In this document: piece after piece, positions 8,302 to 16,065 of the stretch
Layout: every line of letters starts with the position of its first letter
How positions within the stretch are numbered: the stretch's first letter is position 1
DNA from: Acinetobacter lwoffii
GTDB lineage: Bacteria > Pseudomonadota > Gammaproteobacteria > Pseudomonadales > Moraxellaceae
Assembly: GCF_029024105.1 (NCBI RefSeq)
Contig: NZ_CP118963.1
Coordinates: forward strand, 2,170,001 to 2,234,000
Length of the DNA stretch: 64,000 nt
Direction: 5' to 3'
Position numbers and translations under genes: made by a program
Notes under the pieces: model-generated
The model's input: the letters and a program-made list of their open reading frames with translations, nothing else
The model's database searches: none
What the model was told of the DNA's origin: nothing

Positions 8302-9506
8302 GCTTTTAACCCCATGGCATAATTTGCAACCAGTGGCTTGATGCCTGGAATCGTATCAAAAGCGATTAAACCCGTATTACGAATCAGCTTTAAAAATGGA
8401 TTCTGGTTACTAAAGCCACGCACCACTGAATCACAGAATTTGATCACTCGTTGCTGGTCACTGAGACGAGATTTTTCATAGTCTTGTAATATTGCAGCAT
8501 CGCCCAAGTCTGCGCCTTGTGCTTGCTGTTCCTTGAGGTAACGCACCAATACATGCGCATCACGCATACACAGGTTAAAACCCTGACCAGCCACCGGATG
8601 AATCGTATGTGCTGCATTGCCCATCAACACGACACGGCCAACAGCCTGTTTTTCAGCTAACACTTGAGATAAGGGAAAACTGAACCGTTTTCCGGTTTTC
8701 TGGAACTTTCCGGCACGATCGCCATACGTTTCCTGCAAGGCATCGAGGAAATGCTGGTCATTTTCATCTCCCAGCCATTCTCCTTCAGTACCTTTTTTCA
8801 CTGGCCAGACCACGGAACGGCGATATTCGCCCGGCAATGGCAACAGTGCCAAAGGCCCTAAATGACTGAAACGCTCAAAGCCCACATGACCATGTGGCTT
8901 AGACGTTTGTACTGTGGTCACAATTGCAACCTGATCATAATCATGTTCTGACGCACCAATACCCAAGGCTTTACGGCAGAAAGAATCCCGTCCATCGGCG
9001 GCAATAACCAGTTTGGACTGTAATTTTAGTGATGATTCACCACGCTGAGCTTCGATATAAGCAAAGTCTGTATCTTGGATAAGGGAGGTCACTTGAACAC
9101 CATCAATCAATTCAATTAATGGCTCTTTTTTGACTTGGGTCAGCAGTACACGACCGAGCCAGGCATTTTCAATGACCTGACCAAAGCTTTCGACTTTTTC
9201 CTGCTCGGCTTTCAGTCGGGCCTTACCAAAGCTGCCTTGTTCGGTAATATTCACTTCCAGAATTGGGGTAGCATGTTCTTGCAAGGCATTCCAAAGTCCA
9301 AGTTCCTGATAAATCTGCACGCTACGGCGTGACAAGGCACTGTTACGTGCATCAAAACTGGAATGATAGGGCGCAAGATTTTCATCATCATAATCTGGAT
9401 ATTTGATGGCTTCCAACAGTTTGACTGCAATATTGGTTTTCGCCAACATTAATGCGAGGCTTAAGCCGACCATACCACCACCGACAATGATGACTTCTTG
9501 TTGCAT
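8298..9506 (-). CDS. ubiH: 2-octaprenyl-6-methoxyphenol hydroxylase UbiH
   Basis: 402 aa FAD-dependent hydroxylase for C6 hydroxylation in ubiquinone synthesis. Motifs seen are VIIVGGGMVGLSLAL at the start, AADGRDSFCRK, and GNAAHTIHPVAGQGFNLCMRDA. The stretch ILEVNITEQGSFGKARL then FGQVIE corresponds to the UbiH pattern (V-x-V-S-x-x-G ... LGQVVE), which separates it from the neighbour. Coupled to ubiI by ATGA overlap. In enterobacteria pepP lies directly upstream; here 2.6 kb of accessory DNA separates them. Confidence 0.88.
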   Translation of the reverse strand: MQQEVIIVGGGMVGLSLALMLAKTNIAVKLLEAIKYPDYDDENLAPYHSSFDARNSALSRRSVQIYQELGLWNALQEHATPILEVNITEQGSFGKARLKAEQEKVESFGQVIENAWLGRVLLTQVKKEPLIELIDGVQVTSLIQDTDFAYIEAQRGESSLKLQSKLVIAADGRDSFCRKALGIGASEHDYDQVAIVTTVQTSKPHGHVGFERFSHLGPLALLPLPGEYRRSVVWPVKKGTEGEWLGDENDQHFLDALQETYGDRAGKFQKTGKRFSFPLSQVLAEKQAVGRVVLMGNAAHTIHPVAGQGFNLCMRDAHVLVRYLKEQQAQGADLGDAAILQDYEKSRLSDQQRVIKFCDSVVRGFSNQNPFLKLIRNTGLIAFDTIPGIKPLVANYAMGLKA

Positions 9507-9611
9507 GCTTACTTCCTTATTTGTTTATTCGCATCTATGGCGAATTACATAAAACGTATACTGGTTTTATCTTACCTCAAGGCTTTAAATTTTTATAATG
9601 ATTCGTTTTAT

Positions 9612-10190
9612 TTAGTTTTCTTCATGATGATCCAGCCTATATTGAAAAACCAAGACATCACGCTTTTCAGTACCCAACTTCGGCAATACAGTATAAGCAC
9701 TGATCCGTTTAACAACTTTAAACCCTGTCTTTAACAGCACTTGGTGTGCCTGTACATGTTCTGCATCGCAGAAAGTATCCAGTAATTTAAGTGGGAGATA
9801 TTGTTTAAAATGCTGAATCACCGCTTTCATCGCCTCAAGCATATAGCCCTGACCCTGAAATCGAGGACCAAGTTCGAAATGAACTTCAAGGCTGCTATTT
9901 TGCTGTTGAATGATCGTTAGTAACCCGATTGCCAGATGACTTTTTCGCTCAGCAATCACCCATGAAAATCCTTTAATCGGTTGCTGCCAATAGCTTAACG
10001 CCCATTTCTGCAACATCTGCTGAGTTTGACCGACTGTTGTATGCACCTGTCGTTGTAAGTATTTTGATGCTTCAACGTCGCCACAATACTCTTGGAATAA
10101 TGAAAATTCATCTCCAACTTTATATGCTCTTAACTCCAACCAAGTTGTCTTTAATTCAGCAACTAAAATATTTATACTCACTTTTATCAA
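9612..10190 (-). CDS. GNAT family N-acetyltransferase (RimJ/RimL-like)
   Basis: About 190 aa. It has the Acetyltransf_3 layout: TTWLELRAYKVGD at the N-terminus, then FELGPRFQGQGYMLEAMKAV (the acetyl-CoA pyrophosphate loop is RFQGQGYM) and a C-terminal HQVLLKTGFKVVKRISAY element. Substrate unknown. The start is uncertain: no ATG fits; TTG at 10190 or GTG at 10181 are the candidates, so the N-terminus may have been altered. It lies immediately downstream of a gene remnant and an IS element, in a block that separates pepP from ubiH. Confidence 0.75.
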   Translation of the reverse strand: MIKVSINILVAELKTTWLELRAYKVGDEFSLFQEYCGDVEASKYLQRQVHTTVGQTQQMLQKWALSYWQQPIKGFSWVIAERKSHLAIGLLTIIQQQNSSLEVHFELGPRFQGQGYMLEAMKAVIQHFKQYLPLKLLDTFCDAEHVQAHQVLLKTGFKVVKRISAYTVLPKLGTEKRDVLVFQYRLDHHEEN

Positions 10191-10197
10191 CTCGGCA

Positions 10198-10449
10198 TTA
10201 AAAAACGGAATGTTGTAATTTCATTTGGCACTTATACGATTCGATCGCAAACCTAGTCAAATTGGTATAACTCGATCTACTCGCTTCGCACAATTTTGAA
10301 TACATACTGATGCTCGTAGATCCTGAATGATAAAATTGTGAATCAAGCCATTTATAAATAAGCTGATAATCACTGTCAGGAGCAGAAGGCCCATTTTCAA
10401 TCACTATTATTTTCTTATTTTTAGAGAGTTTTATAGGGTCTGTTGACAT
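10198..10449 (-). pseudogene. Unidentified ORF remnant truncated by the IS5-family insertion
   Basis: An 83-codon frame whose ATG and first five codons (MSTDP) are supplied by the IS left end; host-derived sequence starts near residue 6. I do not recognise the product. It contains KKIIVIENGPSAPDSDYQL and a Ser/Tyr-rich C-terminus. If the IS and one TA copy are removed, the frame runs upstream only a few codons to a TAG without an ATG, so either the gene was already broken or this is not a real gene. Stop lies 7 bases before the GNAT start. Confidence 0.35.
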
Positions 10450-11293
10450 TTACTGTTCATAATTAACCCTATAAAGGTAGCCATAAAAATATACAGGCTA
10501 AAGCAACAGAACTTTGATAATTTCTTTTGAGCTTGTCATATCGAGTAGCTATTCCTCTAAATTGCTTTAATCTACAAAATATATTTTCAACTAAATGCCT
10601 GATTTTATATAAATACCAGTCCATATGGTCATTGTTCGATTGGCTATTTGTTTTCTTTGGTATATTCGCTTTAGTCCCTGTTTTCCTGATCTGTTCACGC
10701 AGTGGTTCTGAATCATAGCCTTTATCTGCACATACCACTTTTGTCTCTTTTAAATCTAATGTTGATATTAAATCAGGTGCAACTTTAACATCATGTGTGG
10801 TTCCATCGGTAATCATGAAATCAATAGGATTGCCATGTGCATCAACAATCAAATGTATTTTTGAGGAGTTTCCTCCTACACTTTTAGAAATAGATTGATT
10901 CGCTATGCCGGCAGAATGTTGATGAGCACGTACATGAGAGCCATCAATAAAAATCCACTCCATATCGGGGCATGAGGCTAGTAATTTGAATAATCTAAGT
11001 AACTTACCGCTGCTTGACCAACGATTAAAACGTTTGAAAATAGAGTTTGAATGACCAAAACAGCAAGGAATATCTCGCCACGGACAGCCTGTTCTAATTC
11101 TATAGAGAATAGCTTCAATAAAATTGCGTAAATTTGAGTTGTGGTGAATGGATAAATTACGCAGAATAACTTTCAACTTTTGCCAGTGTTGATCTGTCAG
11201 CATGGTACGAGGCATAGCGAATAGTAAAATTGGGTTTGGCGATTTGATTTTACTACTTCGCTATTTTTTTAAGCTAAAAGTGTCAACACACCC
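10436..11293 (-). mobile_element. IS5-family (IS427-group-like) insertion sequence, 858 bp, TA target duplication
   Basis: Imperfect terminal inverted repeats: left GGGTCTGTTGACATTT (from 10436) and right end reading inward GGGTGTGTTGACACTTTT (to 11293). TA flanks both ends (10434-10435 and 11294-11295), consistent with a 2-bp target duplication. One full-length transposase frame fills the element, so it appears intact. Family placement is by transposase pattern and ends; the exact IS name needs ISfinder. Confidence 0.9.
10469..11215 (-). CDS. IS5 family DDE transposase
   Basis: 248 aa in one frame. N-terminal MLTDQHWQKL and GCPWRDIPCCFG are typical of the DUF4096-type N-terminus of IS427-group transposases. 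DDE residues are visible in WIFIDGSHVRAH (first D), VVCADKGYDSEPL (second D) and LVENIFCRLKQFRGIATRYDK (E). No frameshift is needed, unlike many IS427 members that use two frames. Probably functional. Confidence 0.92.
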   Translation of the reverse strand: MPRTMLTDQHWQKLKVILRNLSIHHNSNLRNFIEAILYRIRTGCPWRDIPCCFGHSNSIFKRFNRWSSSGKLLRLFKLLASCPDMEWIFIDGSHVRAHQHSAGIANQSISKSVGGNSSKIHLIVDAHGNPIDFMITDGTTHDVKVAPDLISTLDLKETKVVCADKGYDSEPLREQIRKTGTKANIPKKTNSQSNNDHMDWYLYKIRHLVENIFCRLKQFRGIATRYDKLKRNYQSSVALACIFLWLPL

Positions 11294-11451
11294 TAAATAT
11301 AACTCGATTTTTTAGCTAACAGATATTTTAAAAAAAATTTATCCAACCATGTACAACCTAATCTTATTTGTATGATAGTAATCATTAATCTTTAGCTAAG
11401 TGTTGTTGTAGATCTGAGGATGATTCTATTAATAACCTATAAACACCTATA

Positions 11452-11480
11452 TAAAAAACCCCGGAAATATACCGAGGTTT
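11452..11480 (-). terminator. Terminator downstream of the DUF378 gene
   Basis: On the minus strand AACCTCGG (11472-11479) pairs with CCGGGGTT (11457-11464, one G-U pair) over a 7-base loop, followed by TTTTTTAT. It ends the DUF378 transcript. Confidence 0.7.
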
Positions 11481-11569
11481 CTTCATCTTCCACACTATTT
11501 CTATCCTCTCGGCAAGTTACTCGAAGACATGAATCCTATCTTGCAAGAAACTCGCCCAAGAAGATTAGC

Positions 11570-11809
11570 TTAACGCACAATATTGGTATGATGATCTGTG
11601 TGGTGTACTGTTTTACCCAACTTCGTTCCTGTATAAATCAGGTACAATGCCGACAAACCAACCAATACATAAACAATTCGAGATAAGGCGCTCATATCAC
11701 CAAAGATTGCAGCGACCAAATTAAAATCGAATGCACCAATTAAACCCCAATTAATGCCACCAATGATTGTTAAAGCATAAGCAATCCAGTCAATCGTATT
11801 TAATCTCAT
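11570..11809 (-). CDS. DUF378 family small membrane protein
   Basis: 79 aa with two predicted membrane helices: WIAYALTIIGGINWGLIGAF and, after FNLVAAIFG, a second one around IVYVLVGLSALYLIY. The GGINWGLIG and LSRIVYVLVGLSALY patterns are those of DUF378 (YuzA-like), function unknown. The start is supported by AGGAG about 8 bases upstream. The C-terminus is His-rich (VHHTDHHT), which could bind metal but is not part of the family core. It lies alone between pepP and the IS, with its own terminator. Confidence 0.85.
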   Translation of the reverse strand: MRLNTIDWIAYALTIIGGINWGLIGAFDFNLVAAIFGDMSALSRIVYVLVGLSALYLIYTGTKLGKTVHHTDHHTNIVR

Positions 11810-12053
11810 AAGTGTTCTCCTGCTGTTATTTAAGTTTATTTAAGGATCAGAGAAAGTATGAGAATCTCAGCGCATTTAATATGTAGCTTTGATGCTAAAA
11901 ACAGATTTTCTGTGTTGACTTCCTGTCACTTTTTAAGCTGTAAATTTTACTTAGGTTAGTTTTATTTGACTTGTTCGAGATAAACGTAAGCTAAATCACT
12001 TTTTGATCGATTCGATATAGCTAGGAATTCTTGTTTAAAACGGCATAGAAATG

Positions 12054-12085
12054 TCATAAAAAAAGCCGATCTCGCGACCGGCTTT
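12054..12085 (-). terminator. Terminator downstream of pepP
   Basis: On the minus strand AAAGCCG (12079-12085) pairs with CGGCTTT (12062-12068), followed by a run of T. Located 17 bases past the pepP stop. Confidence 0.8.
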
Positions 12086-12101
12086 CTGTATTTTTCTTGG
12101 A

Positions 12102-13436
12102 TTAGGCAGCGCGCGCTTTCGCCATCAATGCTTCAATCTCTTCTACCGTTTTGACAACTTTCGCAGTTAAAACCAGCGGGCCATTTGCAGTGGCTACCAC
12201 ATCATCTTCAATTCGGATGCCAATTCCACGCCATTTGGCATCCACTGTTTCATCATCAGGCGCGATGTAGAGACCCGGCTCAACGGTCACGACCATGCCC
12301 TCTTCATACGAGCGCCATTCACCATCAACCTTATAAGCACCGACATCATGCACATCCATACCGAGCCAATGCCCCGTACCGTGCATGTAGAACTGACGAA
12401 AAGCTTCTTTTTCTATAATCTCGTCGATATTACCCTGCATCAAGCCAAGATCGAGCAAACCCTGCACCAAAATACGCACTGCAACATTGTGAGGTTCTTT
12501 ATACGAGTTACCAATTTGCACGGCATTGATCGCAGCGATTTGAGCATCCAGTACTACGTTATATAAGGCTTTCTGTTCCGGACTGAATTTACCATTTACC
12601 GGAAAGGTACGGGTAATGTCTGAAGCATAGAACTGATATTCAGCTGCAGCATCAATCAGGACTAAATCGCCATCTTTCAGTTCTTTGTCATTTTCTACAT
12701 AATGCAGGATGCAGGCATTCTCACCGCCACCGACAATACTGTTATAAGCCGGAACACCGCCATTTTTGCCAAAGACATAATTCAGCTCGGCTTCCAGCGC
12801 ATATTCCATCATACCCGGACGTACTGCTAGCATCGCTTGCATATGTGCATCAGCAGAAATATCGGAAGCAATCTGCATCAGTTCGATTTCATTTGCATCT
12901 TTATGCAGACGCATTTCATCAACAATACGATCCAGCTGAATGACTTGCGCTGGCGCAGAAGTACCACGACGGCTTTCACCACTTGCAGTTGCAATCCATT
13001 TGGCGACACGCGCATCAAACTCTGCATGCTGTCCAATGCGATAAAATAACTGATCTTTATTTTGTAACTTTTCTAAGATTTCTTCATCCAGCAAATCAAT
13101 CGCATAGGCTTCATCTGCATCATAATCCTGAATAGCCCCATCAATACCCGCGCGGTAGCCATTCCAGATTTCCATTTCACGGTTGCGTTCACGACAGAAC
13201 AAACTGTAGCTATAGCCTTCTTCTTCAGTGTCAAAGGTTTCAATCACAGCCACAGCTTCAGGTTCCGCGAATCCGGTTAAATAGAAGAAACTACTGTCTG
13301 CACGGTATTTATAATCTGCATCACGGTTACGCATGGCTACCGGACTGGTCGCGATAATAGCGATACTGCGTAAACCGATTTCCCCTGCGAGGATTGCGCG
13401 ACGTTCCTCAAAAACTGCCTGTGTCAATTTCTTCAT
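12102..13436 (-). CDS. pepP: Xaa-Pro aminopeptidase PepP
   Basis: 444 aa M24B metallopeptidase that removes N-terminal residues preceding proline. The aminopeptidase-P N-terminal domain occupies about 1-135 (DADYKYRADSSFFYLTGF is its signature). The pita-bread domain carries the metal ligands: Asp in IDAAAEYQFYASDITRTF, His in HGTGHWLGMDVHD, and Glu in VEPGLYI and GIRIEDDV. Start ATG has AAGGTG upstream. In E. coli the operon is ygfB-pepP-ubiH-ubiI; here ygfB-like precedes it but ubiH has been separated. Confidence 0.95.
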   Translation of the reverse strand: MKKLTQAVFEERRAILAGEIGLRSIAIIATSPVAMRNRDADYKYRADSSFFYLTGFAEPEAVAVIETFDTEEEGYSYSLFCRERNREMEIWNGYRAGIDGAIQDYDADEAYAIDLLDEEILEKLQNKDQLFYRIGQHAEFDARVAKWIATASGESRRGTSAPAQVIQLDRIVDEMRLHKDANEIELMQIASDISADAHMQAMLAVRPGMMEYALEAELNYVFGKNGGVPAYNSIVGGGENACILHYVENDKELKDGDLVLIDAAAEYQFYASDITRTFPVNGKFSPEQKALYNVVLDAQIAAINAVQIGNSYKEPHNVAVRILVQGLLDLGLMQGNIDEIIEKEAFRQFYMHGTGHWLGMDVHDVGAYKVDGEWRSYEEGMVVTVEPGLYIAPDDETVDAKWRGIGIRIEDDVVATANGPLVLTAKVVKTVEEIEALMAKARAA

Positions 13437-13568
13437 TACACCTTACTTCTTTCTTATCGATCAATACTTGTATTTAGAATATAGTCTTGAAATCAGACTA
13501 TAGATTTCACTGTAACAGCAAAATATATGCCTGAATTCAAGCAGCTGATGGTTCACCTCAGCATTTCA

Positions 13569-14201
13569 TCAGCTTGGACGTTTAGGCGAGAAAATCTCGA
13601 CCACACTTTGCGCGTCTGTAACAGCGGCTTTAGGCTGATTTTTTTGACTAAATTGCTGTAAGAGTGGTGTTTCTTCAACTTCGACCTTTTTACGCCCTAA
13701 AGACAGGCTGACAGGAATCAGACGCACAAATTCGTACAATTCCTGATAGCTTTCTTCACCTTCGGCATCATCGTCTGAGTCTTCAAATTCAACTGCGGCT
13801 ACATCTTGTAAATGTTCAATCAGCTCAACTTCATCCTGACGGATATGTCCTGAAGCCAGTCCGAAACCTAAGACCACGCCTGCACACCAGTCCGCCAGAG
13901 CCTGTACGCGTTCTGAAAGCACATGCTCATCATCAGGCAGCAAAGGTAAATAATCCAGCTCATCTTCAGACAGTGCATGAAACACATCTTCAGCTTCGCC
14001 CGTCAACAACTCTAATGCTTCGGCATCCAGTTCAGGTACATCCAGTGTTTCTAAAATCTGTAACCACTCTTCACTGCTTGGCGCCTGGGTGACACAAACA
14101 ATGCCAGTTAGCAAACCATGTAGTTCGCTAGGGCTAGAAATTTCCTCAATTGAAGAAAAATTGCGGTGCCATTCGGTCCAACCTGAAATATCGTCTTGCA
14201 T
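13569..14201 (-). CDS. ygfB: YgfB/YecA family (UPF0149) protein
   Basis: 210 aa, acidic. SPSELHGLLTGIVC near the N-terminus and WCAGVVLGFGLASG mid-protein are the UPF0149 signature. Family members are small helical proteins; YgfB in Pseudomonas is reported to affect ampDh3 expression and beta-lactam response, otherwise function is unclear. The start at 14201 (ATG) is preferred to an in-frame TTG at 14213 because GGA lies about 8 bases upstream of the ATG. The upstream divergent coiled-coil gene starts 64 bases away. Position before pepP matches enterobacterial order. Confidence 0.88.
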   Translation of the reverse strand: MQDDISGWTEWHRNFSSIEEISSPSELHGLLTGIVCVTQAPSSEEWLQILETLDVPELDAEALELLTGEAEDVFHALSEDELDYLPLLPDDEHVLSERVQALADWCAGVVLGFGLASGHIRQDEVELIEHLQDVAAVEFEDSDDDAEGEESYQELYEFVRLIPVSLSLGRKKVEVEETPLLQQFSQKNQPKAAVTDAQSVVEIFSPKRPS

Positions 14202-14265
14202 TCGTTTATCCAATCTTTATACTGCTTATATATTACCTTTGTTTGCAACACTGTGCGACCTCGAT

Positions 14266-14823
14266 ATGTTAGAAGAATTACAGCGTCTACAAGTGCAGAT
14301 CGGCGTGTTAAAAACGCGACTTGCACGGCTTGAAAGTGAAAATTCCAGTTTGCGCGAAGAGCAAGACTCTTCAATGATGCAACATCAACAGCAAATTGAA
14401 CAAAAAAACAGCGTGATTGCGCAAAAACAACAAGAAAATGAAAATCTGACAGAACAATTGACGGATTCTCGTGCCCAGTTTCAACTGCTTAATAATGATG
14501 CAACTGCACTGGCAGACCGTTATGGTCGTCTGGAAAAAAGCTGTACCGACCTGAAAAACCGTTTTCAGGAAATTCTGGCTGAACGGAATGAACTGCGCGT
14601 AGTTAAGGAAAAGATGATCCTTGAACAGCGTCATGCCCAGCAGGAAATTCAGCGTCTGACTCAGGAATCTGAACGTTTAACCCAGAAAAATGAAAATGCC
14701 AAAGCCAAGGTTGAAGCGATTATTCAACGTCTGGCCATTCTTGGCACTGCGCAGGATCATCACGCACAGGAAATTCAACAACTGGCCCATCCGACTGAAG
14801 CGACTGAGGAAGCCTCATCATGA
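14266..14823 (+). CDS. Coiled-coil protein (TIGR02449/ZapB-like) upstream of zapA
   Basis: 185 aa, almost wholly predicted coiled coil with Gln/Glu-rich heptads (LQRLQVQIGVLKTRLARLE onward). No signal or membrane segment. In pseudomonads a short TIGR02449 coiled-coil gene sits between ygfB and zapA; this one is much longer. Context and ATGA overlap with zapA suggest a role in Z-ring organisation, which is inference. Start is uncertain: ATG at 14266 has no clear ribosome site, and the frame is open upstream into the ygfB-like gene. Confidence 0.65.
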   Translation: MLEELQRLQVQIGVLKTRLARLESENSSLREEQDSSMMQHQQQIEQKNSVIAQKQQENENLTEQLTDSRAQFQLLNNDATALADRYGRLEKSCTDLKNRFQEILAERNELRVVKEKMILEQRHAQQEIQRLTQESERLTQKNENAKAKVEAIIQRLAILGTAQDHHAQEIQQLAHPTEATEEASS

Positions 14824-15107
14824 GTGAACAAATTGCAATTGATCTCAGAGTATTGGGGCATAGTTTCCGTTTGGCCTCTACTCCTGACAAGCAGGAAGAA
14901 TTAGAACGCGCGGCACAGTTATTAAATGACAAATATGATGAATTTCGCCGTAAAGCACCACGCATGGAACCTAGCAAGCTGATTATTATGGTTGCACTTG
15001 AGCTGATGCAGGAGGTCTTGAATATGAACAGATCACTGCAACAATATGCGCATTGCGAGCGTTTGTTACAAACTATTTTAGAAGAAGTTGAAGAACTGAC
15101 TGAATAA
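14820..15107 (+). CDS. zapA: Cell division protein ZapA
   Basis: 95 aa, typical ZapA length. It bundles FtsZ filaments at the division site. The N-terminal VLGHSFRLASTPDKQEELERAA and following helix are characteristic. ATGA overlap with the preceding coiled-coil gene gives translational coupling. The 6S RNA gene follows at once, as in E. coli (zapA-ssrS-fau). Confidence 0.92.
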   Translation: MSEQIAIDLRVLGHSFRLASTPDKQEELERAAQLLNDKYDEFRRKAPRMEPSKLIIMVALELMQEVLNMNRSLQQYAHCERLLQTILEEVEELTE

Positions 15108-15172
15108 TCTCGAATTCTGTTTAAACTTCGGACATTCGACCGAACTGTTTACAGTTCATGAACAGCATAGAG

Positions 15173-15200
15173 TTGCCACACCGGGATTATTGTTTATAAT
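15173..15200 (+). promoter_or_regulatory. sigma70-type promoter of 6S RNA
   Basis: TTGCCA (15173-15178), 16-base spacer, TATAAT (15195-15200). Transcription would begin near 15207, at the expected 6S 5' end. Confidence 0.75.
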
Positions 15201-15206
15201 TAACTT

Positions 15207-15390
15207 AACTCTGAGGTGTTCGCCAGCGGGTCTATTCCCCTGCCGATACTAACACTTATGGGTGTGTTCTGTATATTTAGAGTGTATGCCCATCTCCGTA
15301 TGGGAAACCCAGCAAGTATACGTCGCATCCTCCTTGAACTCATCGGGTTCAGGGTAACGACACATGCAGCGGCATCTTCGGAGTACTTCA
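15207..15390 (+). ncRNA. ssrS: 6S RNA
   Basis: About 184 nt. 6S RNA mimics an open promoter and sequesters sigma70 RNA polymerase in stationary phase. Recognised by the 5' block CTCTGAGGTGTTCGCCAGCG, the internal block CCTTGAACTCATCGGGTTCA then GGGTAACGAC, and the 3' block GCAGCGGCATCTTCGGAG, which pairs with the 5' end to close the long hairpin. Position directly after zapA is conserved. The fau gene that usually follows is 9.7 kb away here. Exact ends are approximate. Two antisense and sense frames of about 65 codons here are not considered genes. Confidence 0.92.
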
Positions 15391-15596
15391 ATTTCGTTTT
15401 CAAAATATAATTATAATTTTTCCTGAATTTCCTCTTATTTTAATTTTGTAGTATTTCTCTCGAACATTCCTCTAGATTCATTTTATTGATGTATTCATCA
15501 TCTGGAATGAAAAAAAATCTTTAGCTATAAAAAAGATAGGGCTTTAATTACTTCCGTCAAAATCAAACAATCTTTCAGTAACTTATTTTCCTATTT

Positions 15597-15758
15597 TCAG
15601 GCTATTTTATCCCGATATAAAGTATGCATGGCCCAGATTGCAGCAGGAATCCAGCCTAAAATCGAAATATGAAGCATTAAGCATACTGTGGCTTCGGCTG
15701 GTCGATGAAGGGTCATAAATAATGACCAAGGGAAAATAAATGCAACAATTGATTTCAT
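15597..15758 (-). CDS. YqaE/Pmp3-like small membrane protein
   Basis: 53 aa from the ATG at 15758, which has GAGGG about 9 bases upstream. Two membrane segments are seen: IVAFIFPWSLFMTL and VCLMLHISILGWIPAAIWA. The LGWIPAAIWAMHTLY end matches the Pmp3/YqaE pattern (LGWIPGxIHAxY), small hydrophobic proteins often linked to ion or cold stress. The first helix departs from the usual Pmp3 proline-rich start, so the family call is moderate. It stands alone in an otherwise non-coding stretch after 6S RNA. Confidence 0.6.
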   Translation of the reverse strand: MKSIVAFIFPWSLFMTLHRPAEATVCLMLHISILGWIPAAIWAMHTLYRDKIA

Positions 15759-16065
15759 TCTTAAAACCCTCTTTTTTTGCAACGTTCTAACTTTTATATC
15801 CAGTTTTTATTGGCACTTAAAACTGGCACTTAGATTTAGATATTTTTAATAGGATCAGCAGAATCTCTGTACATGCTGTAATCCCGCGTAAAAATATCCT
15901 GAAAGCCTAATTCAGCCAGCTTAAATGAAGCTTAAAAATTATTTTAAATCCGCTAGCCTTTGCATATTTTCAATCAAAATATTGACGTTTGAATGAAACA
16001 GTCTTTGCTTTAACTTTTACTTTCCACAGATTCAGATCCGAATAAAATCCTGAATCCCTAAACCT

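Noticed and set aside
11420..11686. 88-codon plus-strand frame near the DUF378 gene
   Set aside because: It overlaps the DUF378 gene antisense and a terminator, with no ribosome site.
15200..15410. Two open frames of 64-67 codons, one on each strand, covering the 6S RNA
   Set aside because: The sequence matches 6S RNA blocks with a good promoter; the frames have no ribosome sites and no family match.
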